The notes beneath the pieces are model-generated. The model saw nothing but the letters and a program-made list of their open reading frames with translations, made no database searches and was not told the DNA's origin. The position numbers and the translations under genes are program-made. Below, in pieces: positions 7,970-16,193 of a stretch of DNA of 64,000 nt (position 1 is the stretch's first letter; each line of letters opens with the position of its first letter). This DNA comes from an uncultured Chloroflexales bacterium (lineage in GTDB: Bacteria; Chloroflexota; Chloroflexia; Chloroflexales; Chloroflexaceae): assembly GCA_937902315.1 (NCBI GenBank), contig CALGUG010000033.1:137166-201165 (forward strand). The letters run 5' to 3'.

Positions 7970-8695
7970 TTATGCTTCCTTCTTTCGCAATGTGAGCCAG
8001 CAACCGATCCCGCTGGCCAAAATTCCTGCCATCAAAAGGTACCAACTGCCCGGCATCAAGAGCGCGCCCGCGATCGCAAAAACGGCGGCCCAGGCTGCGA
8101 CCGTACGGTTGATGCGCGTTTTGAGCAGCGGCACCAAGAGCCCAATAAAGGTAAAGGGAAAGACCAGATCAAGACCATAGTCGCTTGTATTGGGAATGCG
8201 CTCGCCGATGAACACCCCAAGAATCGTGCTCACTTGCCAGACCGTATACATACTTAAATTGCTGCCGAGTTGGTAACGAATGCTGCCCTTACCATCTATA
8301 AAACGACTCATGCCGATCGCGAAGCTTTCATCGGTGAGTTGTGCGGCGATCAAGGCTTTGATGCTCAGTCGCTCTTTGCGTAGATAGGGCACAAGGGTCG
8401 CTGCCAACAACAGGTGGCGCGCATTAATGATCGCGGTAGTGATCACAATACTGATTGGGGCGGCTCCGGCTGCGAATAGCCCCACAGCGGTAAACTGGGC
8501 GGCTCCAGCATAGACGATCAGCGACATAACGATGGTCTGCCAGTTAGAAAGCCCTGCATTGAGGGCGCTGATGGCATATACGACGCCGAAGGGGAATGCA
8601 CCTAACCAAAGCGGCAGTGTATCAAGGTACCCTTGGCGAAAGTCGTGCTCGTGAAGCGCTTCAAGATCACTCTTCTGAGCTTGAGAAAGGTTCAT
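7970..8695 (-). CDS. azlC: AzlC family branched-chain amino acid exporter, large subunit
   Basis: 241 residues, the normal AzlC length. Several transmembrane segments are visible. Family stretches are PLWLGAFPFGVVYAISA near the N-terminus, YAGAAQFTAVGLFAAGA and TAIINARHLLLAATLVPYL. It should pair with AzlD to export valine, leucine, isoleucine or analogues such as 4-azaleucine. It is the first gene of a three-gene operon. The start ATG at 8695 lies 26 bases past the terminator hairpin of the upstream kinase gene. Confidence 0.9.
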   Translation of the reverse strand: MNLSQAQKSDLEALHEHDFRQGYLDTLPLWLGAFPFGVVYAISALNAGLSNWQTIVMSLIVYAGAAQFTAVGLFAAGAAPISIVITTAIINARHLLLAATLVPYLRKERLSIKALIAAQLTDESFAIGMSRFIDGKGSIRYQLGSNLSMYTVWQVSTILGVFIGERIPNTSDYGLDLVFPFTFIGLLVPLLKTRINRTVAAWAAVFAIAGALLMPGSWYLLMAGILASGIGCWLTLRKKEA

Positions 8696-8715
8696 GCGGC
8701 TCCCCTAACGCGTGT

Positions 8716-8752
8716 ATGAAAAAACCTTACGATAAGAACTATCGTAAGGTTT
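8716..8752 (-). terminator. Intrinsic terminator of the HK/HD-GYP gene
   Basis: A perfect 13-bp stem (AAACCTTACGATA / TATCGTAAGGTTT) with a 5-base loop, continued on the minus strand by a T-run (GGTTTTTTCATAC). It sits between the stop at 8811 and azlC. Confidence 0.85.
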
Positions 8753-8810
8753 AAGCCAATCTGTCTTGAGTATATCATGCCGAGGGCAGACTACCCTAGA
8801 GACAAAACGT

Positions 8811-10562
8811 TTACAATTGTTCTACTTTTGATGGTGTCTTTTGCAGAACTGTCATAAGCGCTTCTACAACTTTTGGATCCCACTGACTGCCCGCGCCCGC
8901 TTGTAGGATCTCGAGCGCTTTTTCTTGCGAGAGTGCTTCACGGTACGAGCGGGGCGAGACCATCGCATCGTAGGCATCTGCTACGGCGATGATTCGGCCG
9001 CCAAAGGGAATCTCTTCGCCCTTCATACCGTTTGGATAGCCGCTGCCGTCCCAATGCTCGTGGTGCGAAAAGGCGATCGGCAGTGCATCTTTGAGGAAGG
9101 TGAGCGGTTCGAGAATGCGTCGCCCCAAGGTGACGTGCTGGCGCATAATCTGCTCTTCCTCTTCGGTGAGCGCGCCCGCTTTGTTGATGATGGCGTCGGG
9201 AATGCCGATTTTACCGATATCGTGGATACGGCATGCGGTCTCTAAGGTGCCCAGATAGAGCTCGGAATAGCCGAGGTGCTGAGCGATTTTGAGTGCCAGC
9301 TCGGTAACGCGCTCGGTATGATTGCGGAAGTAGACATCGCGTGTTTCAAGCGCTTCGGTAATGCTGGCAAGCGTAGCGAGCGAGTGCTTTTGGAGCTGGC
9401 TATAGAGCGACTGAATATCGCGAGCGTATTCGCGGGTCTGTTGTTTGGTCGCTTTGAGCTGTGCTTGCAAGGCTGCTAGCTCGCTATTGAGAGCTGTACG
9501 GTTGGCCGGGAAGCGCAGCACAAAGGTTGTTCCGCTGCCAAGGGTGCTATCAACCGAGAGCGTTCCTTCGAGTTGAGCAATGGCGCGTTTTGCGATTGAC
9601 AAGCCGAGGCCGAGCCCGCCAACTTGGCGGATATAGTGATCTTCAACTTGGGCGAAGGGCTGGAAGATCAACTCTAAATCGGCGGTTGCGATGCCAATAC
9701 CAGTATCGACGACTTCGATCGAAATTTCATCATCTTGTTGGCGTGCCACAATCCGAACGCTCCCATCGGGGCGGTTGAAGTTGATGGCATTCAGCAAAAT
9801 CTGATTGAGTGCGGTGCGTAATAATTGAATACCTTGTTGCACCACAATGGTGGGGTCAACATCAACTTTTATAACAACTCGTTTGTCTTTAGCACGCTGT
9901 TGTAGCCCTAAAACGATTTCGTTGATCAGCACATAGAGGCTGCCAACGCTATCGACATCCTCTTCGAGATAGCCTTCTTCAAGGTGAGCAAATTGCAGCA
10001 TTTCATCGACGATCAGTTTGAGTTGGCGACCGCCATCGACAATGCTGGTCAAGAATTCTTGGTGACGACTATCGAGCTGGCCCTGTAAGCCACGCGCCAG
10101 CAAATTAGCGAAACCTATCACAGCCATCAAGGGGGTACGTAACTCGTGGGCTGCGATGTTGATGAATTCCATCTTTTGGTATTCAAGCCGCTTGCGTTCG
10201 CTTTGATCGTGAAGAGCAACGATCCAGCCGTTGAGGCGTCCCGCGTTGAGACGGGCTATATGGGCTAAGAGCGAGCGCCGCACAGGGACAGTAGTGATAA
10301 ATTCGATTTCGGTTGAGGCCAAGTTGTTGGTAGTGAGTCGATGAAGCGCCGGCACGAGCTGTTCGCACACCAAAACATCGCCGATAAACTGGCCGACGAC
10401 GTCTGAATGGTTGCGTCCTACCCATCCGCAGAAGGTCGGGTTTGCCTGCAAAATAACGAGCGACTCGTCGAGCACAACCAGGCCATCTGGAGTGCTGGCA
10501 AAAACAGCACTAAGAATTTGTTGGGCTATATCTAGTTCCTCGAATTCGGTTCGTGCGGCCAT
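8811..10562 (-). CDS. Hybrid signalling protein: PAS, histidine kinase and HD-GYP phosphodiesterase
   Basis: 583 residues with no membrane segment, so cytoplasmic. A PAS domain (about 15-120) is followed by HisKA with the phospho-accepting His139 in AAHELRTP. The HATPase domain has DTGIG (286-290) and GLGLGLS (316-322). A coiled-coil linker (about 355-395) leads to an HD-GYP domain with HDIGKIG (447-453) and HHEHWDGSGYPNG (500-512). HD-GYP domains hydrolyse cyclic di-GMP, and the metal-binding HD and GYP residues are intact here. No receiver domain is present. The fusion suggests a kinase whose signal sensing is coupled directly to c-di-GMP breakdown (inference). The gene stands alone, with a strong terminator after it. 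Confidence 0.92.
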   Translation of the reverse strand: MAARTEFEELDIAQQILSAVFASTPDGLVVLDESLVILQANPTFCGWVGRNHSDVVGQFIGDVLVCEQLVPALHRLTTNNLASTEIEFITTVPVRRSLLAHIARLNAGRLNGWIVALHDQSERKRLEYQKMEFINIAAHELRTPLMAVIGFANLLARGLQGQLDSRHQEFLTSIVDGGRQLKLIVDEMLQFAHLEEGYLEEDVDSVGSLYVLINEIVLGLQQRAKDKRVVIKVDVDPTIVVQQGIQLLRTALNQILLNAINFNRPDGSVRIVARQQDDEISIEVVDTGIGIATADLELIFQPFAQVEDHYIRQVGGLGLGLSIAKRAIAQLEGTLSVDSTLGSGTTFVLRFPANRTALNSELAALQAQLKATKQQTREYARDIQSLYSQLQKHSLATLASITEALETRDVYFRNHTERVTELALKIAQHLGYSELYLGTLETACRIHDIGKIGIPDAIINKAGALTEEEEQIMRQHVTLGRRILEPLTFLKDALPIAFSHHEHWDGSGYPNGMKGEEIPFGGRIIAVADAYDAMVSPRSYREALSQEKALEILQAGAGSQWDPKVVEALMTVLQKTPSKVEQL

Positions 10563-11300
10563 AAGTGAACACCCATTTGTATTGGAAGCTGCTTATCATG
10601 ATGCCGGAGCGTGACTCCCTTAGAGCCGAATTTATACGGATTATAAACTGTTCAGGCTCTTTGTGCTAGACGTAAGTAAGGAACAAACGGTAGTAACGGC
10701 TACTATGTGAGACAAAGCGATTGTGAACGAGACCGCTAAGAACCATCGTTGAAGTGTAGCATAACATAATTTCCTCTATTGATATAGTACCAAAAAGGGG
10801 TACAAAAGTGTGAAATCGACTTAGTTATATCTGTTGATGTTCTAGCGAAAAAGTGGCTAGAGGGCATGCATTTTAGTAGAGAAAATATTTATTTTCTATT
10901 AAAAAATAGCTAAGATCGATGAAAATATGTTATTTACATGCTTATGCTAAGGCTCTCTATTGCGATGCGGCTTCTCTATGATCTTTTTCATGTTTATTTG
11001 CTATACGATAATATGTAGAGTAATTTGTCACTTTTTTATCAGCTGCTAGCGAACATCTTATGTAGGAATAGTATTCTAAAATATTTTTGTTTATCAAGAT
11101 ATAATAAATTTGGTTAAGTGTATTAGCGGATAGAGCGGGCACACTTGAAAAGCCGTTTATACAAACGTATTATTGAACAACTATAGGAGCGACCTATAAA
11201 GGCAACGTATAGCTGGGATTGGGTTTTGGTTCATATATTGTGTTAGCAATATTGATGCCAGTTTATACGTCATGGTGTGCTAGATGAGAAAAGATTTAAT
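10563..11300. other. Intergenic stretch, no gene seen
   Basis: Divergent promoter region between the HK/HD-GYP gene (leftward) and the antirepressor-like gene (rightward). It is strongly AT-rich at 10780-11140. A minus-strand frame at 10957-11142 has no ribosome site. No repeat family copy and no RNA gene was recognised. Confidence 0.4.
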
Positions 11301-11315
11301 AGAGGAGGATAGAGA

Positions 11316-12110
11316 TTGCGAGCGAATAAGTCGCTGACCAATCAGAAGAGCTTTCTTTCTAACGATATTATTGCTCTGCTTGCCTTGAGCCCCAACGAGC
11401 GTTATCTCTCTATTCCTTTGGCCTGCGAGCGCCTAGAGATCGACCCTGCGCCCCAGGTGCGGCGCATACGGGCGCACGCTCTATTGCGCGAGGGCCTGCG
11501 CTCCTTGGTGTTAGACGATGATGAGGAGCAGAGCAGCGGCCAAAAGACCCCTTGTCTGCGCCTCGATCTTGTACCCTTTTGGCTGGCGACCATCGATCTG
11601 AAGCAGATCAGTGACAGCGCCCGCGAGCAGATTTTGCTCTTTCAGCGCGAGGTTGCTTCGATACTATGGCAGTCGTTTAAACCCCAAGGCTACAGCCCAG
11701 AGGATGAATTGCTGCCTATGACACACCAGATGCAGCAGTCAGAGGCGGCCTATCAAGCCGAGTTGGCAATGGCGACCTTGGCGCGCCACCAGATGCTGAT
11801 CGAGCGTCAGCTAGAGGCCGACAGCTATCGCGACGACGACCAAGTTGCGGCCTTGCGCGGCCAGCGCTCTGCGAGCATCAGCGATACCAACGCGGTGACG
11901 CTGGCCCAAGCGGTGCGGCGAGTGGCTTCGACGCTTTCGGCGCGCACCCGACGCAACGAATACGGAGGCATCTACAGCGGCCTCTATCGGCAGTTCGGCA
12001 TCAGTTCCTATCGGCGTCTGCCCCCTGCGCGCTTGCGCGAGGCGCTCGAATGGCTAGAGCGCTGGTACGGCGACTTAATGGGCGAGCCAGAGCCACCACC
12101 CGATATCTAA
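11316..12110 (+). CDS. Phage antirepressor-like protein (P22 AR N-terminal type with ORF6C-like C-terminus)
   Basis: 264 residues, TTG start at 11316 set by AGAGGAGG at 11301-11308. Residues about 25-125 resemble the P22 antirepressor N-terminal domain: IPLACERLEIDPAPQVRRI, then LREGLRSLVL, then TPCLRLDLVPFWLATID, and AREQILLFQREVASILWQSF. The last 65 residues (LAQAVRRVASTLSARTRR..YGGIYSGLYRQFGISSYRRLP..REALEWLERWYGDL) resemble the ORF6C domain of phage regulators. In phages such proteins inactivate repressors. No other phage gene lies nearby, so this is either a prophage relic or a domesticated regulator. Assignment rests on remembered family patterns. Confidence 0.65.
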   Translation: MRANKSLTNQKSFLSNDIIALLALSPNERYLSIPLACERLEIDPAPQVRRIRAHALLREGLRSLVLDDDEEQSSGQKTPCLRLDLVPFWLATIDLKQISDSAREQILLFQREVASILWQSFKPQGYSPEDELLPMTHQMQQSEAAYQAELAMATLARHQMLIERQLEADSYRDDDQVAALRGQRSASISDTNAVTLAQAVRRVASTLSARTRRNEYGGIYSGLYRQFGISSYRRLPPARLREALEWLERWYGDLMGEPEPPPDI

Positions 12111-12169
12111 GCCAGCGCTTTGGCACAGAGTTCTGTTCTCTCGAAAGATACAGCGTTGTATTTGGCTCT

Positions 12170-12228
12170 GGCGGTCAGGTCTCTCGCAGCCATTCGGTCC
12201 TAAACGCGTCCGCCTACGGCTATCAAAT
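12170..12228 (+). repeat. Dispersed repeat family A, copy 3
   Basis: GGCGG at 12170 and the core at 12206-12225 (ends TATCAAATG). It faces copy 4 across a family C repeat. Confidence 0.75.
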
Positions 12229-12333
12229 GCTAGTCCCTCCATTCAAGCCTTCGGGCCTTGCGTTGCATTCGCTGCCTACAGCGATTGAAACGCCGCCCTT
12301 CGCTGATGAACGCCGAGCGCGTCGCTTGGCACC

Positions 12334-12597
12334 CTTCTCCCGCCGTTGCGGGAGCTATGCATTAGCCAAAAGTTGTGTCGGCGGCAAAAGGCGATCGTTC
12401 GCATACCATCGCGGGAGTATCCTTGAGAGCACAGAACGGGGTGCATTCACCCCCTCGCCCGCAGTGCGGGAGAGGGGGCCGGGGGGTGAGGGCCGATAAC
12501 GCTGACCGTATGTTGATTTGTGGGTAATGTACAGTTTGCGGGAGAAGGGCTGGGGATGAGGGCAGGCTAGCCCATCTGGTAGCCGTAGGCGGACGCG
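12334..12597 (+). repeat. Long dispersed repeat family C, copy 1
   Basis: About 265 bp, found again inverted at 32146-32412 with only scattered differences. It contains GCGGGAG motifs, a CCCCCTCGCCCGC..GCGGGAGAGGGGG inverted repeat and part of a family A core at its right end. Short open frames across it are artefacts. Confidence 0.8.
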
Positions 12598-12632
12598 CCA
12601 TAGACTGCCTGGAAGGGAAAGACCAAGCCGCC
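12576..12632 (-). repeat. Dispersed repeat family A, copy 4
   Basis: Core at 12578-12597 on the minus strand and GGCGG end at 12628-12632. It overlaps the end of family C copy 1, as copy 7 does with C copy 2. Confidence 0.75.
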
Positions 12633-12679
12633 AAAGCATTGCATTTCGCGTGATGGGAAACGAGCAGCTTGCTTATTGT

Positions 12680-12713
12680 AAAGGGCTTTCGCATTGTGTT
12701 GCGAAAGCCCTTT
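12680..12713 (-). terminator. Terminator of the five-gene sugar operon
   Basis: Stem of 14 bp (AAAGGGCTTTCGCA / TGCGAAAGCCCTTT) with a 6-base loop, 12 bases past the alcohol dehydrogenase stop. The T-tract on the minus strand is short. Confidence 0.65.
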
Positions 12714-12724
12714 GCATAGATGGC

Positions 12725-13783
12725 TTAGGCCAAGTCGGCGATCTCGCGGCCGTTGGGCAAAAGCACCGCCTTGGGGATGTCGAGCGTCTCCATAGCGTGG
12801 AAGCCTTGCTCCCACTCTTCGAGCGAGTAGAGATTGACCAGCGGGCTGACATCGAGGATGCCGCTGCCCATCAGGGTCAGCACGCGTTCCCAAGTGGTGT
12901 AGGTGTGGCTGAAGGAGCCTTGCAGGGTGGCAGCCTTCGAGATCAGGCGGTCGAGGCTGAAGCCGACCGGATGCGGCCCCCAGCCGATCTTGGTGATTTG
13001 GCCGTTGGGGCGCACCAGATCAAGGCTTTGGTTGAGGGTGGCCGAGACGCCGACCGCATCGATCACAAGATCGGCCCCGAAGCCATCGCCCTGCGAGAGC
13101 ACGCGCTCAACGGCGTCCTCTTCGTCTGCGACAATCACCTCATCGGCGCCCATCTGCTTGGCCAATTCGAGACGCTTACCATCTTGGCGCAAACCGATCA
13201 CGGTTAGGCGCGAGGGACCAGCTAAGCGTGCGATGGCAGTACACATTAAACCGATCGGGCCAGGGCCGATCACCACGATATGGTCACCGGCGCGCGGGCG
13301 GCTCTTTTCCATAATGGCGTTGTAGGCCACGCAGGCTGGTTCGGTTAAGGAAGCGTGGGCCATGGGCACATTGGCGGGCACGCGGTGCAGAATAGCGGGG
13401 CGGCTAACCACATGGGTCGCCATTGCGCCATCGGCCAGAATACCGAAGCCACGGCGGTGGGGGCAGACGTTGTAGTTGCCGCTACGGCAGTAGACACACT
13501 GGCCACAGACCGAGAAGGGCGTTTCCGAAACGACACGTTCGCCGATCTGCACGCCCTCGACGCCCGGACCGATGGCACGCACAATGCCGCCGAATTCGTG
13601 GCCTAACACAACCGGGCCTTTGAGATCGAAGCTGCCCTGCCAAATATGGACATCGGTGCCGCAGACACCGACTGCAGCGACTTCGAGCAGAACTTGGCCC
13701 GGCCCCGGCTCGGGACGGCGAATCTCTTGAAGATTGGTGCCTTCACGGGGGGCCGTGAAGACGAGTGCTGGCATTGTAGACAT
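12725..13783 (-). CDS. Zinc-dependent medium-chain alcohol/polyol dehydrogenase
   Basis: 352 residues. The catalytic zinc site is seen as GVCGTDVHIWQG (Cys about 41) and GHEFGGIV. The structural zinc loop is CGQCVYCRSGNYNVC. The NAD(P) Rossmann motif is GPGPIGLMC near residue 175. It resembles sorbitol, threonine and L-idonate 5-dehydrogenases, which oxidise secondary alcohols of sugars or sugar acids. Last gene of a tightly packed leftward operon (MOSC, TIM barrel, SDR, HPS-like, this gene), 14 bases after the preceding gene. The substrate is unknown; a sugar-derived hydroxyl is likely from context. Confidence 0.9.
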   Translation of the reverse strand: MSTMPALVFTAPREGTNLQEIRRPEPGPGQVLLEVAAVGVCGTDVHIWQGSFDLKGPVVLGHEFGGIVRAIGPGVEGVQIGERVVSETPFSVCGQCVYCRSGNYNVCPHRRGFGILADGAMATHVVSRPAILHRVPANVPMAHASLTEPACVAYNAIMEKSRPRAGDHIVVIGPGPIGLMCTAIARLAGPSRLTVIGLRQDGKRLELAKQMGADEVIVADEEDAVERVLSQGDGFGADLVIDAVGVSATLNQSLDLVRPNGQITKIGWGPHPVGFSLDRLISKAATLQGSFSHTYTTWERVLTLMGSGILDVSPLVNLYSLEEWEQGFHAMETLDIPKAVLLPNGREIADLA

Positions 13784-13797
13784 AGCTGCGAACCTCT

Positions 13798-14487
13798 CTA
13801 TGTTGCTGATCTGCCGCCGCTTTTCACCCGCGAGACGAAGTCTTGGATGATGTTGAAGAGCTGCTCGTCGCTGGCTCCTGTGGTGAAGGAGTGGTCGGAG
13901 ACGGCTAAGGGCGCGCCGATCACAACGATCGAAGCGCCTTTGGCGGGCAGCAGCGGCGCTTGTTCAAGGCTGATGCCGCCGACGGCTTGCAAGGGAAGAT
14001 CGACGGCAGCGCGGACGGCATCGAGATCATCGAAGGGCGTTTTGCCAACTTCGGCGTGGCGTTCGTCGAAGCCGGTATGCACGATCACGATATCGACGCC
14101 CAAGTCTTGCATCTGGCGGGCGGCGGTGGGTTTGTCGCTGCAGAGCATAATGTCGGCCATAACCGATCTGTTGTAGGTTTTGGCGGCTCGCACCGCGCCT
14201 GCCACAGTTGAGGGGTGAGCGAGCGCCATCACAACGACATGGCTGGCTCCAGCCCTAAACATCTGCTCGGCTTCCAGATACCCCGCGTCCATACACTTGA
14301 TGTCGGCCACGATCGGGTGATTGGGGTAGCGTTTATGCAGGGCATCGACCGCCACAGCGCCAGCCCCAAGAATGAGCGGTGTGCCAACTTCGAGCCAATC
14401 GACACCAGCCTGCACCGCGATTTCGGCGGTGTGCAGGGCGTCGTCGAGCGACTGGAAGTCGAGCGAGATTTGAACGATCGGCTTCAT
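13798..14487 (-). CDS. HPS/KGPDC family protein (3-hexulose-6-phosphate synthase / 3-keto-gulonate-6-phosphate decarboxylase-like)
   Basis: 229 residues, of the orotidine monophosphate decarboxylase suprafamily (TIM barrel). Diagnostic stretches are VQISLDFQSLDDAL, VDWLEVGTPLILGAG, VADIKCMDAGYLEAEQMF (the D-x-K-x-x-D catalytic set) and LQAVGGISLEQAP with the phosphate-binding GG. Known members split or decarboxylate phosphorylated ketoses: Hps is an aldolase condensing formaldehyde with ribulose 5-phosphate, and UlaD decarboxylates 3-keto-L-gulonate 6-phosphate. Operon partners resemble those of ascorbate/ulosonate pathways (dehydrogenases and an isomerase/epimerase). The exact reaction is undetermined. 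It starts 3 bases after the SDR stop. Confidence 0.85.
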   Translation of the reverse strand: MKPIVQISLDFQSLDDALHTAEIAVQAGVDWLEVGTPLILGAGAVAVDALHKRYPNHPIVADIKCMDAGYLEAEQMFRAGASHVVVMALAHPSTVAGAVRAAKTYNRSVMADIMLCSDKPTAARQMQDLGVDIVIVHTGFDERHAEVGKTPFDDLDAVRAAVDLPLQAVGGISLEQAPLLPAKGASIVVIGAPLAVSDHSFTTGASDEQLFNIIQDFVSRVKSGGRSAT

Positions 14488-14490
14488 TGC

Positions 14491-15294
14491 TTAGCCCTCT
14501 CGTGCTGGGCCAGGGCTCCACATCGGGAACTGTTCGAGGTCGATCACTTCGCCCGAGAAGACGCGCGCCTCGTCGGAGGCCACAAAACAGGCTACGGCGG
14601 CGATATCTTCTGGCAGCAAGAGACGACCCCACGGGCGGGTGGCGCCGATGCGCTCGGCCCAATCTTCGGGGGCGTTCTCTTCCTCGCGCTGCACGACGCG
14701 CTCGCCATCGGTTAGGGTCCAGCCTACGTTGAGGGCGTGCACGCGGATGCGGTATTGCGCCAGCGAGTTGCCCAAGTTGCGCGAGAGCGTTACCAAGGCG
14801 CCTTTGCTGGCCGAATAGGCTGCCAAGTTGGGCGCGCCCACATAGGAGTTGACCGAGGTGATATTGATGATCACGCCGCCGTTCTGCTCTTCTTTAAATT
14901 GCTTTTTGAAGGTTGGCATGGCGCGCTGAATGGTTAGGAAAGGGGCGCGCACATTGATCGCCATCATAGCGTCGAACTTTTCGGGAGTGGTGTTTTCGAC
15001 CGTGCCGCGCGAGACCGATGCGGCGTTGTTGACTAGCACGTCGAGCCGCCCGAAGGTGGCGACGGTCTCGTCGACAACTTTGAAACAGTCGTCGACTTGG
15101 CTCAGATCGGCGCGGATGAAGATGGCTTTCTCTGGGCCGCCTAGCTCTTTGGCGAGGGCTTGGCCTTCTTTCTCTGAGCGCCCACAGATCGCGACTTTTC
15201 CGCCCTCGTTCGCCATGCGTCGGGCGATATATTCACCAATGCCACGGGTCGCGCCCGTGACTAGAATAACTTTGCCTGTATAACGGTCGTTCAT
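14491..15294 (-). CDS. Short-chain dehydrogenase/reductase (SDR)
   Basis: 267 residues. Classical SDR motifs are TGATRGIG (NAD(P) binding), NNAAS, and the catalytic set S..YSASK (NITSVNSYVGAPNLAAYSASK). The start at 15294 overlaps the upstream stop by ATGA and has AAGGAG 9 bases before it. An earlier in-frame ATG at 15321 has no ribosome site. The overlap indicates translational coupling with the TIM-barrel gene. It presumably oxidises a sugar or sugar acid in the same pathway as the zinc dehydrogenase (inference). L-rhamnose 1-dehydrogenases are also SDRs, but nothing in the sequence decides this. Confidence 0.9.
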   Translation of the reverse strand: MNDRYTGKVILVTGATRGIGEYIARRMANEGGKVAICGRSEKEGQALAKELGGPEKAIFIRADLSQVDDCFKVVDETVATFGRLDVLVNNAASVSRGTVENTTPEKFDAMMAINVRAPFLTIQRAMPTFKKQFKEEQNGGVIINITSVNSYVGAPNLAAYSASKGALVTLSRNLGNSLAQYRIRVHALNVGWTLTDGERVVQREEENAPEDWAERIGATRPWGRLLLPEDIAAVACFVASDEARVFSGEVIDLEQFPMWSPGPAREG

Positions 15295-16190
15295 CTTTTC
15301 TGTCTCCTTATTGGGGGCCAATATTGGGCGAATTTCGCTCTTAAGAAGGCTACACTCTCGCGCAGCGGCTCCATACCCGCCTCACCATCTTCAATGCTGA
15401 TCCAGCCGTTGAAGCCAGCCTTTGAAAGCGCTGTAAAGAGTCGATCGTAGTCGATCATACCTTTGCCGATCACGCCGTGGCGCAGGTTGGGGCTGTAGCC
15501 AAGTGTGCCATCGGCTTGGCGCAGATCATCGAGCGTGCCCGCGACCAAGAAGCGGTCTGAGGCGTGCATCGTGACAACACGCGGCAGCACGATATCGAGC
15601 AGTTCGTAGGGATCGTCTCCGGCCAAAATCGCGTTCGATGGATCGTAGTTGACAGCTAGTGTGGGCGAATCGATCGCTGCAAGAATGGCGAGGAAGCGTT
15701 CGCGGCGCTGGGCCCACTCGGGGTAGAGCCAGCGGCCATCTTTGTAGTGGTTCTCGAGTACGAGCGTGATCTGGCGTTCTTGAGCGTAGGGTAAAAGTGC
15801 CTTGATATTTTCGATTACCCAGCCGAGGGCCTGTTCGGGGTCGAGGCCCGGACGAGCTTGGCCCGAGAGCACGCGACAGGTGCTGCCGCCGAAACGCGCC
15901 ACCAGATCGATTATTCGGCGCGAGCGTTCTAGCTCGGCGGCGCGCGCCTCCGCTTCGGGCTGGGTGAAATCGGGCGAATAACAGAACATGGGCATGCTCA
16001 AGTTGTGGCGCTGCATGGCCGCTGCAACTTGGTCGAGGTAGTCATCTTCAAACGAGGCGAAAAAGTCTGGGTAGAGTTCGAGGCCGTCGACATCGAGGGT
16101 GGCAGCCAGATCGATCCATTCGAACAGCGACATACGCTGGGCTACCAGATCGTCGAAATAGCCTTTGGGAAAGACTGCGAGTTTAGGCAT
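15291..16190 (-). CDS. Sugar phosphate isomerase/epimerase (xylose isomerase-like TIM barrel)
   Basis: 299 residues of the AP-endonuclease-2/xylose isomerase-like family. Metal-binding acidic and histidine residues are visible in DGLELYPDFF, LVLENHYKDG (Glu and His), AVNYDPSNAILAG (Asp), VTMHASDR (His and Asp) and GWISIEDGE (Glu). Such enzymes epimerise or isomerise ketoses and their phosphates (for example UlaE, tagatose 3-epimerase). Second gene of the leftward operon, 3 bases after the MOSC gene and overlapping the SDR gene by 4 bases. Confidence 0.88.
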   Translation of the reverse strand: MPKLAVFPKGYFDDLVAQRMSLFEWIDLAATLDVDGLELYPDFFASFEDDYLDQVAAAMQRHNLSMPMFCYSPDFTQPEAEARAAELERSRRIIDLVARFGGSTCRVLSGQARPGLDPEQALGWVIENIKALLPYAQERQITLVLENHYKDGRWLYPEWAQRRERFLAILAAIDSPTLAVNYDPSNAILAGDDPYELLDIVLPRVVTMHASDRFLVAGTLDDLRQADGTLGYSPNLRHGVIGKGMIDYDRLFTALSKAGFNGWISIEDGEAGMEPLRESVAFLRAKFAQYWPPIRRQKR

Positions 16191-16193
16191 TGC

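Noticed and set aside
10957..11142. 61-residue frame in the AT-rich gap before the antirepressor-like gene
   Set aside because: No ribosome site, unusual composition, and AT-rich DNA gives such frames by chance.
11316..12110. Intact prophage around the antirepressor-like gene
   Set aside because: Flanking genes are a signalling kinase and sugar dehydrogenase; no integrase, structural genes or att repeats are seen.
12355..12893. Small genes in repeat DNA encoding ASAYGYQ-type peptides
   Set aside because: The peptide is the translation of the family A core, appears in several frames at unrelated loci and has no ribosome sites.
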